From NCBI RefSeq assembly GCF_900460065.1, contig NZ_UAVD01000058.1, forward strand, positions 26,038 to 90,037: DNA of 64,000 bases. The letters run 5' to 3'. Of this stretch, positions 26,162 to 34,791 are shown piece by piece (the first letter of the stretch is position 1; the number at the start of each line of letters is the position of its first letter). Under the pieces are notes generated by a model. It did no database searches. It had not been told where the DNA came from and saw only the letters and a program-made list of their open reading frames with translations. This DNA comes from Streptomyces griseus. GTDB taxonomy: Bacteria; Actinomycetota; Actinomycetes; Streptomycetales; Streptomycetaceae. Position numbers and translations under genes: made by a program.

Positions 26162-26953
26162 CTAGGCGAAGGCGAGGTTGTAGAGCCCGCCGGCGAGTGC
26201 GCCGCCGACGAGCGGACCCACGATGGGTACCCACGCGTAGCCCCAGTCCGAACCACCCTTGTTCGGCAGCGGCAGCAGGGAGTGCACGATGCGCGGACCG
26301 AGGTCGCGGACCGGGTTGATGGCGTAGCCGGTCGGGCCGCCGAGCGAGAGGCCGATGCCGACGACGACCAGGGCGGTGATCAGCGCGCCGAGCACGCCGA
26401 TGCCGTTGCCCCCGTCGTTCAGGCCCTGGGTCAGGATCGCCAGGACCAGCACGGCGGTCGCGATGATCTCGGTGACGACGTTCTGGACACCGTTGCGGAT
26501 CTCGGGGCCGGTGGAGAAGATCCCGAGCACCGGGCCCGCCTTCGGGGCGGCGGTCTGGTCGACCATGCCCTCGTCGGTGGACGTGGTGCCGACGATCTCC
26601 GGGTCGGTCAGGTGGGCGTGGAACTGGCCGTAGTAGACCGCCCAGACCAGCAGGGCGCCGATCATCGCGCCGAGCAGCTGCGAGCCGAGGTAGAGGGGGA
26701 CGTCGCCCCACTCCGTGCCGCCCTGGATGGCCAGGCCGACCGTGACCGCGGGGTTGAGGTGGGCGCCCGATACGCCGCCGGCGAGGTAGGCGCCGGTCAG
26801 CACGGCGAAGCCCCACCCGAAGGTGATGGCCAGCCAGCCCGCGTTCCGGGCCTTCGAGCTCTTCAGCGTGACGGCGGCACAGACACCGCCGCCGAGCAGG
26901 ATGAGTACGGCGGTACCTATGGTCTCGCCGATGAAAATGTCGGAGCTGGACAC
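26162..26953 (-). CDS. glpF: Glycerol facilitator (aquaglyceroporin)
   Basis: A 263-residue MIP-family channel for glycerol diffusion across the cytoplasmic membrane. The first NPA box is intact (HLNPAV, 67-69). The second reads NPVRD (213-217) where most members have NPARD; the following Arg of the selectivity filter is kept. Start GTG 26953 has AAAGGAG at good spacing, and upstream in-frame sequence is not conserved. First gene of the gyl operon; a GylR operator-like dyad lies about 150 bp upstream. Confidence 0.94.
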   Translation of the reverse strand: MSSSDIFIGETIGTAVLILLGGGVCAAVTLKSSKARNAGWLAITFGWGFAVLTGAYLAGGVSGAHLNPAVTVGLAIQGGTEWGDVPLYLGSQLLGAMIGALLVWAVYYGQFHAHLTDPEIVGTTSTDEGMVDQTAAPKAGPVLGIFSTGPEIRNGVQNVVTEIIATAVLVLAILTQGLNDGGNGIGVLGALITALVVVGIGLSLGGPTGYAINPVRDLGPRIVHSLLPLPNKGGSDWGYAWVPIVGPLVGGALAGGLYNLAFA

Positions 26954-27099
26954 CCGCGACTCCTTTGTCCTTCGTCCAGGGGAGAGCGGAGCACCGGTCC
27001 CGCCGGTGTTCCGCGCCCCAGATGGGTATCCACGAAGCGTGGGCAGCCCACCTGTAAGGGCTTGACCGGCCCTTGGCACTGTCACACCCTAACGCGTAT

Positions 27100-27138
27100 T
27101 GCCGTTAGTCGTTCGACAATGCCGACCGTTGAACGGCA
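27100..27138 (-). promoter_or_regulatory. Candidate GylR operator upstream of glpF
   Basis: The 435-bp gap 26954-27388 between glpF and gylR holds one striking element, an imperfect dyad centred near 27119. TGCCGTT (27100-27106) is matched by AACGGCA (27132-27138), and 14 of the 18 positions in each arm pair. It contains GTTCGACAATGCCGA (27111-27125), which recurs upstream of gylR. The rest of the gap holds the glpF leader and GC-rich sequence where I see nothing else. Confidence 0.65.
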
Positions 27139-27388
27139 GTGTTTCCCCCGAGTGAAGGAAGCGTCAAGGGTTCCGGGGACCACGACTCGGTGCGCGACGG
27201 GATCGTTACCGCAAGGGACCGGGACGGGCCGGGCCGGGGCGCGCGTGGGTGCGACACCGGACGCCGGGCGTCGGGGGCGGACGCGGCTGCGCAGGGGCCC
27301 ATGGGGGCGGTCCCGCCCGCGGGGCGTGCGTACGGGGTCGGAGGGACGGTGGCGCGCGGAGCGGCGGGCGGGACGCCCCCGCGGACCG

Positions 27389-28153
27389 TCAGAAGCGGCC
27401 GGCGCCCAGATCCCGGGAGACCGCGCGGGCGCAGTCCCGTACGGAGGCGATCAGCTCGGGGCGCAGCGTCCCGCCCGGGGCCACCCGCTCCACCGCGCCC
27501 GTCACGGCGACCGCCCCGACGGGCATCCTGCGCCGGTCGTGGACCGGGGCGGCCACCGCGGCCACGCCCTCCCAGGTCTCCTCGGCGTCGGCGGCCCAGC
27601 CCTGGGCGCGGATCAGGTCGAGCATCGACTCGAACGCGCCCGCCTCGGTGACGGTGCGCCCGGTGAAGGAGCGGCGCTCCGCCTCCATGACCTCGCTGTG
27701 GGCCACCGGATCGTACGCGGACAGCACCTTGCCCAGCGCCGTGGAGTGCAGCGGCTGCATGGCCCCGACCTCCAGCACCTGGCGGCTGTCGTCGGGCCGG
27801 AAGACGTGGTGGACGATCAGGACGCCGTGCTGGTGCAGCACCCCGAGGTGGACGCTCTCGCCGCTGGAGCGGGCCAGGTCGTCCGTCCAGACCAGGGCGC
27901 GGGCCCGCAGCTCGTGGACGTCCAGGTAGCTGTTGCCCAGGCGGAGCAGTTCGGCGCCCAGCTGGTAGCGCCCGGACGCCGCGTCCTGCTCGACGAAGCC
28001 CTCCAGCTGGAGCGTGCGCAGGATGCCGTGCGCGGTGCCCTTGGCCAGCCCCAGCGAGGAGGCGATGTCGGAGAGCCCGAGCCGGCGCTCGCCGCCCGCC
28101 AGCAGACGCAGCATCGCGGCCGCCCGCTCCAGCGACTGGATGTTCTTGGCCAT
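27389..28153 (-). CDS. gylR: IclR-family repressor of glycerol catabolism GylR
   Basis: A 254-residue IclR-type protein. Winged-helix domain ~5-65 (LSDIASSLGLAKGTAHGILRTLQLEGFV), then an IclR effector domain (~80-250) with LHSTALGKVLSA and the VAAVAAPVHD motif. In Streptomyces GylR represses itself and the gylCABX (glpFKD) operon and responds to glycerol-3-phosphate. The ATG at 28153 follows GGAGGAG. The operator-like dyad at 28175-28192 overlaps its own promoter region and resembles the one before glpF. Confidence 0.93.
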   Translation of the reverse strand: MAKNIQSLERAAAMLRLLAGGERRLGLSDIASSLGLAKGTAHGILRTLQLEGFVEQDAASGRYQLGAELLRLGNSYLDVHELRARALVWTDDLARSSGESVHLGVLHQHGVLIVHHVFRPDDSRQVLEVGAMQPLHSTALGKVLSAYDPVAHSEVMEAERRSFTGRTVTEAGAFESMLDLIRAQGWAADAEETWEGVAAVAAPVHDRRRMPVGAVAVTGAVERVAPGGTLRPELIASVRDCARAVSRDLGAGRF

Positions 28154-28174
28154 CGCGCCGTACTCCTCCACCTC

Positions 28175-28192
28175 GGTTCGACAATGCTGAAC
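28175..28192 (-). promoter_or_regulatory. Candidate GylR autoregulatory operator
   Basis: GTTCGACAATGCTGAAC (28176-28192) is an imperfect palindrome (GTTC/GAAC outer arms, 12 of 16 positions symmetric). It matches the element before glpF in 13 of its first 15 or more bases (GTTCGACAATGC then GA). Confidence 0.65.
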
Positions 28193-28320
28193 ACTATCGG
28201 TCGATGCCGACCTGCGCCGGACTCCGGGGGAAAGTCTCCGCCACCGTGTCGCGCGCGCCGCACCCGCACAGCATGCAGTCCGTCCCATGGACGCACCTAC
28301 GGTCCCGGGCGGCGTCCGGC

Positions 28321-28326
28321 TACGCT
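28321..28326 (+). promoter_or_regulatory. metH: -10 hexamer TACGCT of metH
   Basis: TACGCT gives a leader of about 58 nt before the metH ATG. The rest of the 239-bp gap 28154-28392 holds the gylR operator; I see no cobalamin riboswitch. Confidence 0.45.
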
Positions 28327-28392
28327 GGCGAGGTGCGCCTTCCCCGAGAAGGACGCAAAGCCGACAGCCGTCGCATCCCTGGGAGATCATCC

Positions 28393-31300
28393 ATGGCCTC
28401 GTTGCCGACATCCGCCGCCGACAGCCGGACCCGCGCAGACGCGCTCCGAGAGGCACTCGCCACCCGCGTGGTGGTGGCCGACGGGGCGATGGGCACCATG
28501 CTCCAGGCACAGGACCCCACGCTGGAGGACTTCGAGAACCTCGAAGGCTGCAACGAGATCCTGAACATCACCCGGCCCGACATCGTGCGCTCGGTCCACG
28601 AGGAGTACTTCGCGGTCGGCGTCGACTGCGTCGAGACCAACACCTTCGGCGCGAACCACTCCGCCGCCAACGAGTACGAGATCGCCGACCGCATCTTCGA
28701 GCTCTCCGAGTCCGGCGCTCGCATCGCCCGCGAGGTCGCCGACGAGTTCGGCGCGAAGGACGGCCGCCAGCGCTGGGTCCTCGGCTCGATCGGCCCCGGC
28801 ACCAAGCTGCCCTCGCTCGGCCACATCGCCTACGACGTCCTGCGCGACGGCTACCAGAAGAACGCCGAAGGCCTCCTCACGGGCGGCTCCGACGCCCTGA
28901 TCGTCGAGACCACCCAGGACCTGCTCCAGACGAAGTCCAGCATCATCGGCGCGCGCCGGGCGATGGACGCCCTCGGCGTCCACGTGCCCCTGATCTGCTC
29001 CCTCGCCTTCGAGACCACCGGCGTCATGCTGCTGGGCTCCGAGATCGGCGCCGCCCTGACCGCCCTGGAGCCGCTGGGCATCGACCTGATCGGCCTGAAC
29101 TGCTCGACCGGCCCGGACGAGATGAGCGAGCACCTGCGCTACCTCGCCCGCCACTCCCGTACGCCGCTGATGTGCATGCCCAACGCCGGTCTGCCCGTCC
29201 TCACCAAGGACGGCGCGCACTTCCCGCTCGGCCCCGACGGTCTCGCCGACTCCCAGGAGAACTTCGTCCGGGACTACGGCCTCTCTCTCATCGGCGGCTG
29301 CTGCGGCACGACCCCGGAGCACCTGCGGGCCGTCGTCGACCGCGCCCGCGAGCTGACACCCACCGAGCGCGACCCGCGCCCCGAGCCCGGCGCGGCCTCC
29401 CTCTACCAGACCATCCCCTTCCGGCAGGACACCGCCTACCTGGCGATCGGGGAGCGCACCAACGCCAACGGCTCCAAGAAGTTCCGCGAGGCCATGCTGG
29501 AGGCCCGCTGGGACGACTGCGTGGAGATGGCCCGCGACCAGATCCGCGAGGGCGCGCACATGCTCGACCTCTGCGTCGACTACGTGGGCCGCGACGGCGT
29601 CGCCGACATGGCCGAGCTGGCCGGCCGCTTCGCGACCGCCTCCACCCTGCCGATCGTGCTGGACTCCACCGAGCTGCCCGTGCTCCGCGCGGGCCTGGAG
29701 AAGCTCGGCGGCCGGGCCGTGCTGAACTCGGTGAACTACGAGGACGGCGACGGCCCCGAGTCCCGCTTCGCGCAGGTCAGCGCCCTGGCCGCCGAGCACG
29801 GCGCCGCGCTGATCGCCCTCACGATCGACGAGGAGGGCCAGGCCCGCACCGTCGAGAACAAGGTCGCCATCGCCGAGCGGCTGATCGAGGACCTCACCGC
29901 CAACTGGTCCATCCGCGAGTCCGACATCCTCATCGACACCCTGACCTTCACCATCTGCACCGGCCAGGAGGAGTCCCGCGGCGACGGCATCGCCACCATC
30001 GGGGCCATCCGCGAGCTGAAGAAGCGCCACCCCGACGTCCAGACCACGCTGGGCCTCTCCAACATCTCCTTCGGCCTCAACCCGGCCGCCCGCGTCGTGC
30101 TGAACTCCGTCTTCCTCGACGAGTGCGTCAAGGCGGGCCTGGACTCCGCGATCGTGCACGCCTCGAAGATCCTGCCGATCGCCCGGCTGGAGGAGGAGCA
30201 GGTCAAGGTCGCCCTCGACCTGATCTACGACCGCCGCGCCGAGGGCTACGACCCCCTCCAGAAGCTCATGGAGCTGTTCGAGGGCGTCAACATGAAGTCG
30301 ATGAAGGCGGGCAAGGCCGAGGAGCTGATGGCCCTCCCGCTGGACGAGCGGCTCCAGCGCCGCATCATCGACGGCGAGAAGAACGGCCTGGAGGCCGACC
30401 TCGACGAGGCCCTCCAGGACACCCCCGCCCTCGACATCGTCAACAACACGCTGCTGGAAGGCATGAAGGTCGTCGGCGAGCTGTTCGGCTCCGGCCAGAT
30501 GCAGCTGCCGTTCGTCCTCCAGTCCGCCGAGGTCATGAAGAGCGCGGTGGCCCACCTGGAGCCGCACATGGAGAAGTCCGACGACGAGGGCAAGGGCACC
30601 ATCGTGCTCGCCACCGTCCGCGGCGACGTCCACGACATCGGCAAGAACCTCGTCGACATCATCCTCTCCAACAACGGCTACAACGTCGTCAACCTCGGCA
30701 TCAAGCAGCCCGTCTCCGCGATCCTGGAAGCCGCCGAGGAGCACCGCGCCGACGTCATCGGCATGTCCGGTCTCCTGGTGAAGTCGACCGTGATCATGAA
30801 GGAGAACCTCCAGGAGCTCAACCAGCGCAAGATGGCCGCCGACTTCCCGGTCATCCTCGGTGGCGCCGCGCTGACCAGGGCCTACGTCGAGCAGGACTTG
30901 CACGAGATCTACGAGGGCGAGGTCCGCTACGCCCGGGACGCCTTCGAGGGGCTGCGCCTCATGGACGCGCTCATCGGCGTCAAGCGGGGGGTGCCGGGCG
31001 CGGCCCTGCCCGAGCTGAAGCAGCGCCGGGTCCCCAAGAAGGACGTGGCGGTGCTGGAGGTCGAGGAGCCCGAGGGTTCGGTGCGCTCGGACGTCTCCAC
31101 CACCAACCCGATCCCCGAGCCGCCGTTCCGTGGCACCCGCGTCATCAAGGGCATCCCGCTCAAGGACTACGCCTCCTGGCTCGACGAGGGCGCCCTGTTC
31201 AAGGGGCAGTGGGGCCTCAAGCAGGCCCGGACCGGCGACGGACCGACGTACGAGGAGCTGGTGGAGACCGAGGGACGACCGCACCTGCGCGGCTGGCTCG

Positions 31301-31905
31301 ACCACCTCCAGTCCAACAACCTCCTGGAGGCGGCCGTCGTCTACGGCTACTTCCCCTGCGTCTCCAAGGGCGACGACCTGGTCCTCCTCCACGAGGACGG
31401 CTCCGAGCGCACCCGCTTCACCTTCCCGCGCCAGCGCCGCGGCCGCCGCCTCTGCCTCGCCGACTTCTTCCGCCCCGAGGAGTCCGGTGAGACCGACGTC
31501 ATCGGCCTCCAGATCGTGACCGTCGGCTCCCGGATCGGCGAGGCCACCGCCGAATTGTTCGCCGCCAACTCCTACCGCGACTACCTGGAGCTGCACGGGC
31601 TCTCCGTCCAGCTCGCCGAGGCCCTCGCCGAGTACTGGCACGCCCGGGTCCGCAGCGAGCTCGGCTTCGCCGGGGAGGACCCCGAGGACGTCGAGGACAT
31701 GTTCGCGCTGAAGTACCGCGGCGCACGGTTCTCGCTCGGTTACGGGGCGTGCCCGGACCTGGAGGACCGGGCCAAGATCGCCGACCTGCTCCAGCCGGAG
31801 CGGATCGGTGTGCACCTCTCCGAGGAGTTCCAGCTCCACCCGGAGCAGTCCACCGACGCCATCGTCATCCACCACCCCGAGGCCAAGTACTTCAACGCCC
31901 GGTAG
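28393..31905 (+). CDS. metH: Cobalamin-dependent methionine synthase
   Basis: A 1170-residue four-module enzyme that transfers a methyl group from 5-methyl-THF to homocysteine via cobalamin. The homocysteine module (~1-330) has zinc ligands in LNCSTGP (C237) and GGCCG (~302-303). A pterin-binding module follows (~355-620) with RTNANGSKKFRE. The B12 module (~650-880) has the DVHDIGKN axial-His motif at ~745. The AdoMet reactivation module is at the C-terminus with RGARFSLGYGACPD. The ATG at 28393 has GGGAG 8 nt upstream. It is close to standard length (E. coli 1227). Monocistronic. Confidence 0.97.
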   Translation: MASLPTSAADSRTRADALREALATRVVVADGAMGTMLQAQDPTLEDFENLEGCNEILNITRPDIVRSVHEEYFAVGVDCVETNTFGANHSAANEYEIADRIFELSESGARIAREVADEFGAKDGRQRWVLGSIGPGTKLPSLGHIAYDVLRDGYQKNAEGLLTGGSDALIVETTQDLLQTKSSIIGARRAMDALGVHVPLICSLAFETTGVMLLGSEIGAALTALEPLGIDLIGLNCSTGPDEMSEHLRYLARHSRTPLMCMPNAGLPVLTKDGAHFPLGPDGLADSQENFVRDYGLSLIGGCCGTTPEHLRAVVDRARELTPTERDPRPEPGAASLYQTIPFRQDTAYLAIGERTNANGSKKFREAMLEARWDDCVEMARDQIREGAHMLDLCVDYVGRDGVADMAELAGRFATASTLPIVLDSTELPVLRAGLEKLGGRAVLNSVNYEDGDGPESRFAQVSALAAEHGAALIALTIDEEGQARTVENKVAIAERLIEDLTANWSIRESDILIDTLTFTICTGQEESRGDGIATIGAIRELKKRHPDVQTTLGLSNISFGLNPAARVVLNSVFLDECVKAGLDSAIVHASKILPIARLEEEQVKVALDLIYDRRAEGYDPLQKLMELFEGVNMKSMKAGKAEELMALPLDERLQRRIIDGEKNGLEADLDEALQDTPALDIVNNTLLEGMKVVGELFGSGQMQLPFVLQSAEVMKSAVAHLEPHMEKSDDEGKGTIVLATVRGDVHDIGKNLVDIILSNNGYNVVNLGIKQPVSAILEAAEEHRADVIGMSGLLVKSTVIMKENLQELNQRKMAADFPVILGGAALTRAYVEQDLHEIYEGEVRYARDAFEGLRLMDALIGVKRGVPGAALPELKQRRVPKKDVAVLEVEEPEGSVRSDVSTTNPIPEPPFRGTRVIKGIPLKDYASWLDEGALFKGQWGLKQARTGDGPTYEELVETEGRPHLRGWLDHLQSNNLLEAAVVYGYFPCVSKGDDLVLLHEDGSERTRFTFPRQRRGRRLCLADFFRPEESGETDVIGLQIVTVGSRIGEATAELFAANSYRDYLELHGLSVQLAEALAEYWHARVRSELGFAGEDPEDVEDMFALKYRGARFSLGYGACPDLEDRAKIADLLQPERIGVHLSEEFQLHPEQSTDAIVIHHPEAKYFNAR

Positions 31906-31960
31906 CCGCCGGTTCACCCCACGGTCTCGCGCCCTTCGCGCACCGCGGCCCGACACGTCG

Positions 31961-32021
31961 TACACTGGTCGGTCCAGTGCAGGCCGGTCGCCCTCCCGTT
32001 CTCCGGGAATGGCGGCCGGCC
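31961..32021 (+). promoter_or_regulatory. Promoter and hairpin leader ahead of HAD gene
   Basis: A -10-like TACACT (31961-31966) is followed by a strong hairpin: GGCCGGTCGCC (31982-31992) pairs with GGCGGCCGGCC (32011-32021), 10 of 11 bp. It ends 15 nt before the ribosome site of the HAD gene. It may be the metH terminator, a leader structure of the HAD mRNA, or both. Confidence 0.5.
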
Positions 32022-32049
32022 TTCTCGTCCCTTACGGAAGGTGTGCCGG

Positions 32050-32760
32050 ATGACCAGTACGGTCCCCGCGTCCTTGACCCGCACGGCCGAAGACGCCGCC
32101 CTGCAGGCGGTCCTTCTCGACATGGACGGAACCCTGGTCGATACCGAGGGCTTCTGGTGGGAGGTCGAGAAGGAGGTCTTCGCCGGCCTGGGGCACCGGC
32201 TGGAAGAGGCCTGGCGCGACGTGGTCGTCGGCGGTCCGATGACCCGCAGCGCCGGCTACCTCATCGACGCCACCGGCGCCGACATCCGGCTGGACGAGCT
32301 GACGGTGCTGCTCAACGACGGATTCGAGAAGCGCATCGAGCGCGGGGTGCCGCTGATGCCGGGCGCGGAGCGGCTGCTCGCCGAGCTGGGCGCCTACGAG
32401 GTGCCCACCGCGCTCGTCTCCGCCTCCCACCGGCGGATCATCGACCGGGTGCTGGACTCGGTGGGCCACCACCACTTCGCGCTCACCGTCGCCGGGGACG
32501 AGGTCGCCCGGACCAAGCCCCACCCCGAGCCCTACCTCACCGCTGCCGCGGGCTTCGGCGCCGACCCCTGGCGCTGCGCCGTCATCGAGGACACCGCGAC
32601 CGGGGTGGCCGCCGCCGAGGCCGCCGGCTGCCGGGTCGTCGCCGTGCCGTCCGTGGCCCCGATCGCGCCGGCGGCCGGGCGTGTGGTCGTCGGCTCCCTC
32701 GAAGAGGTCGACCTCGCCTTCCTGCGCAAGCTCATCACCCGAGCGGGCGGAACGGGCTGA
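32050..32760 (+). CDS. HAD-superfamily hydrolase (sugar-phosphate phosphatase-like)
   Basis: A 236-residue subfamily IA HAD phosphatase. Motif I DMDGTLVDTE (D24, D26), motif II LVSASH, motif III Lys in RTKPHPEPY, motif IV VIEDTATGV. The four-helix cap lies after motif I. The substrate is likely a small phosphorylated metabolite, not identifiable. The ATG at 32050 has GGAAGG at 8-nt spacing. It could be coupled to metH transcription or have its own promoter. Confidence 0.88.
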   Translation: MTSTVPASLTRTAEDAALQAVLLDMDGTLVDTEGFWWEVEKEVFAGLGHRLEEAWRDVVVGGPMTRSAGYLIDATGADIRLDELTVLLNDGFEKRIERGVPLMPGAERLLAELGAYEVPTALVSASHRRIIDRVLDSVGHHHFALTVAGDEVARTKPHPEPYLTAAAGFGADPWRCAVIEDTATGVAAAEAAGCRVVAVPSVAPIAPAAGRVVVGSLEEVDLAFLRKLITRAGGTG

Positions 32761-33083
32761 ACCGCGGGGGGCGGGCGCCCGCGCCGGCCGGGCACTTGTG
32801 AACGAACAGCGGATTTTCTGGTCGGCCCCGTGTGCGTTCCGGCAACGTCCTGTGGATGTAGATCAGTTGCGGGGTGCATCTGTGAAGAGGTGCGGCAGGT
32901 GACCTTCCTCACCTGTGACCCTCCGGTGGGCCGCCGGGATCGGATGAGCTGTCCGCAATGGTGAGCGTATGTCGCCCCATCCGGTCGCCCGGGGAGCGGG
33001 GGCCGCCCGCCGGACGGTCGGAGGAACCACCCGCGGCTACTAGCTTTGATTCCTCACCCGCCGGGATGAGGGAGAACGTCCAG
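32761..33083 (+). other. Intergenic region before the solute-binding protein gene
   Basis: No coding sequence is supported. The stretch has relatively low GC around 32800-32900. A -10-like TAGCTT at 33041-33046 would give a ~30-nt leader to the ATG at 33084. No operator or RNA element is obvious. Confidence 0.5.
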
Positions 33084-34682
33084 ATGAACCGCAAGACCCT
33101 GGTGCTGCCGGCCGTCGTCGGCCTGCTCGCCCCCGTGCTCGCCGCCTGCGGCAGCGCGGACAGCGGCGCCGGTGGCGACGGAGCCATCGTCGTCGGCACC
33201 ACGGACCAGCTCGTGGCCTCCAAGGAGAACCCCGCGCCGCTCGACCCGGCCATCGGCTACGAGGCGGGCGTCTGGAACGTCCTGCGGCAGACCGTGCAGA
33301 CCCTGACCACGGTGCCGGGCGGCGGTGGCGAGCCGGTGCCCGAGGCCGCGCGCAGCTGCACCTTCACCGACACCGCCAACGAGAGCTACCGCTGCACGCT
33401 GCGGCCGGGCCTCACGTTCGCCGACGGGACGGCCGTCACCGCCGAGGACGTGAAGCACTCCATCCAGCGCGTCATCGACATCGACGCGGACAGCGGCCCG
33501 GTCGGACTGCTCGCCAACATCGACATGATCGAGACCAAGGGCGACGACCAGGTGATCTTCCACCTGAACACGCCCGACGCGACCTTCCCGTACAAGCTCG
33601 CCACCCCCGCCGCCGGCATCGTCCCGAAGGCGCAGTACCCGGCGAAGGAGGGGCGCACCGGCTTCCAGGTGAACGGCTCCGGCCCGTACACCATGAAGCC
33701 GCAGGTCGAGGACGGCCGGGTCGTCAAGATCGCCTTCACCAAGAACCCCTCGTACAAGGGCGAGCTCAAGGTGCTCAACGACCGGGTGGAGATGGACCTG
33801 TTCCCCGACGCCGAGGCCATGGGCAAGGCGCTCGACGAGGAGAAGATCCACCTGATGACCCGGGCGATGTCGCCCCAGCAGGCGAGCGACATGCTCGTGG
33901 AGCCGGAGGAGGGCGTCGAGCTCACCGAACTGCCCGGCCTCGCCATCAGCTACGTCGGGTTCGACACCAAGGACCCGGTGGTCAGCAAGCCCGTCCGGCA
34001 GGCCATGGCGCAGATCGTCGACCGGGGAGCGATCGCGGGCAAGGTGTACGGCACCACGGCCGAACCGCTCTACTCGCTGATCCCGTCCAGCATCGCCGGG
34101 CACACCAACGCCTTCTTCAACAAGTACGGCGAGCCCAGCACCGCCAAGGCCCGGGCCATCCTCGACGACGCCGGGATCAAGACGCCGGTGAAGTTCACCC
34201 TGCACTACACCAGCGACCACTACGGCCCGGCCACCGCGGAGGAGTTCAAGGCGATCCAGCGGCAGCTCAACAGCTCGGGCCTCTTCGACGTCTCCGTCCA
34301 GGGCAAGGAGTGGTCGCAGTACCGCCCCGAGCAGAAGCGCGGCGACTACGCGGCCTACGGCATGGGCTGGTTCCCCGACTTCCCGGACCCGGACAACTAC
34401 ACCGCGCCCTTCCTGGACGCGAACAACTTCCTCAACTCGCCCTACCGGTCCCGCGAGGCGCAGAAGGTCCTCATCCCGCAGTCCCGCCGCGAGACCGACC
34501 GCACCGCCGCCGGCGCCACCTACGAGAAGCTCCAGGACATCGTCGCCACCGACGTGCCGGTGCTGCCGATCTGGCAGGGCAAGCAGTACGTCGCCTCGCG
34601 CGACGGGATCGCCGGGGTGGAGCGCTCCGTCAGCGCCACCTCCGAACTCCAGCTCTGGGAGCTCAACCGGCCCAGCGTCTGA
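33084..34682 (+). CDS. ABC-transporter substrate-binding lipoprotein (SBP family 5)
   Basis: A 532-residue extracellular lipoprotein. The signal peptide ends in the lipobox VLAAC (Cys22). The SBP_bac_5 (oligopeptide/nickel-type) fold follows, with LTFADGTAVTAEDVKHSIQR and the late YGMGWFPDFPDPDNYTAPF typical of peptide-binding members. The ATG at 33084 with GGGAG at 9-nt spacing begins the signal peptide; an ATG at 33066 is possible but less well placed. No permease or ATPase genes are near, so it is an orphan binding protein that must borrow a transporter. Confidence 0.88.
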   Translation: MNRKTLVLPAVVGLLAPVLAACGSADSGAGGDGAIVVGTTDQLVASKENPAPLDPAIGYEAGVWNVLRQTVQTLTTVPGGGGEPVPEAARSCTFTDTANESYRCTLRPGLTFADGTAVTAEDVKHSIQRVIDIDADSGPVGLLANIDMIETKGDDQVIFHLNTPDATFPYKLATPAAGIVPKAQYPAKEGRTGFQVNGSGPYTMKPQVEDGRVVKIAFTKNPSYKGELKVLNDRVEMDLFPDAEAMGKALDEEKIHLMTRAMSPQQASDMLVEPEEGVELTELPGLAISYVGFDTKDPVVSKPVRQAMAQIVDRGAIAGKVYGTTAEPLYSLIPSSIAGHTNAFFNKYGEPSTAKARAILDDAGIKTPVKFTLHYTSDHYGPATAEEFKAIQRQLNSSGLFDVSVQGKEWSQYRPEQKRGDYAAYGMGWFPDFPDPDNYTAPFLDANNFLNSPYRSREAQKVLIPQSRRETDRTAAGATYEKLQDIVATDVPVLPIWQGKQYVASRDGIAGVERSVSATSELQLWELNRPSV

Positions 34683-34696
34683 GACCCGCCCGGAAA

Positions 34697-34746
34697 GCCG
34701 TCCGGCCCGTCCCCACCCCGTATCGGGTGGGGACGGGCCGGACGGC
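34697..34746. terminator. Bidirectional hairpin terminator, 22-bp perfect stem
   Basis: Arms 34697-34718 and 34725-34746 pair without mismatch around a 6-nt loop; the longest stem of the window. It lies between the convergent solute-binding protein and response regulator genes. Confidence 0.9.
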
Positions 34747-34791
34747 TCCGTCGTGCCCGGGTCCGTGCGCGCGGCGTACGGGCGGGGGCCG

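Noticed and set aside
22953..26816. One open frame spanning glpD and, in another frame, all of glpK and part of glpF
   Set aside because: Upstream of 24563 the translation is Arg/Pro-rich shadow sequence; a clear ribosome site and ATG mark glpD. Not a fusion.
28334..28392. ACGCAAAGCC in the metH leader, like the second half of a c-di-GMP (GEMM) riboswitch
   Set aside because: The first conserved half (GGGCAAAC region) is missing and the leader is too short; treated as chance.
28154..28392. Possible cobalamin riboswitch upstream of B12-dependent metH
   Set aside because: The gap is only 239 bp, half of it gylR promoter, and no B12-box-like GCCACTG element is present.
28387..31965. 1192-codon open frame antisense to metH (and similar ones opposite arc, pafA and the helicase)
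   Set aside because: A by-product of GC-biased third codon positions; repetitive Gly/Val/Asp/Leu/Ala composition, no domains.
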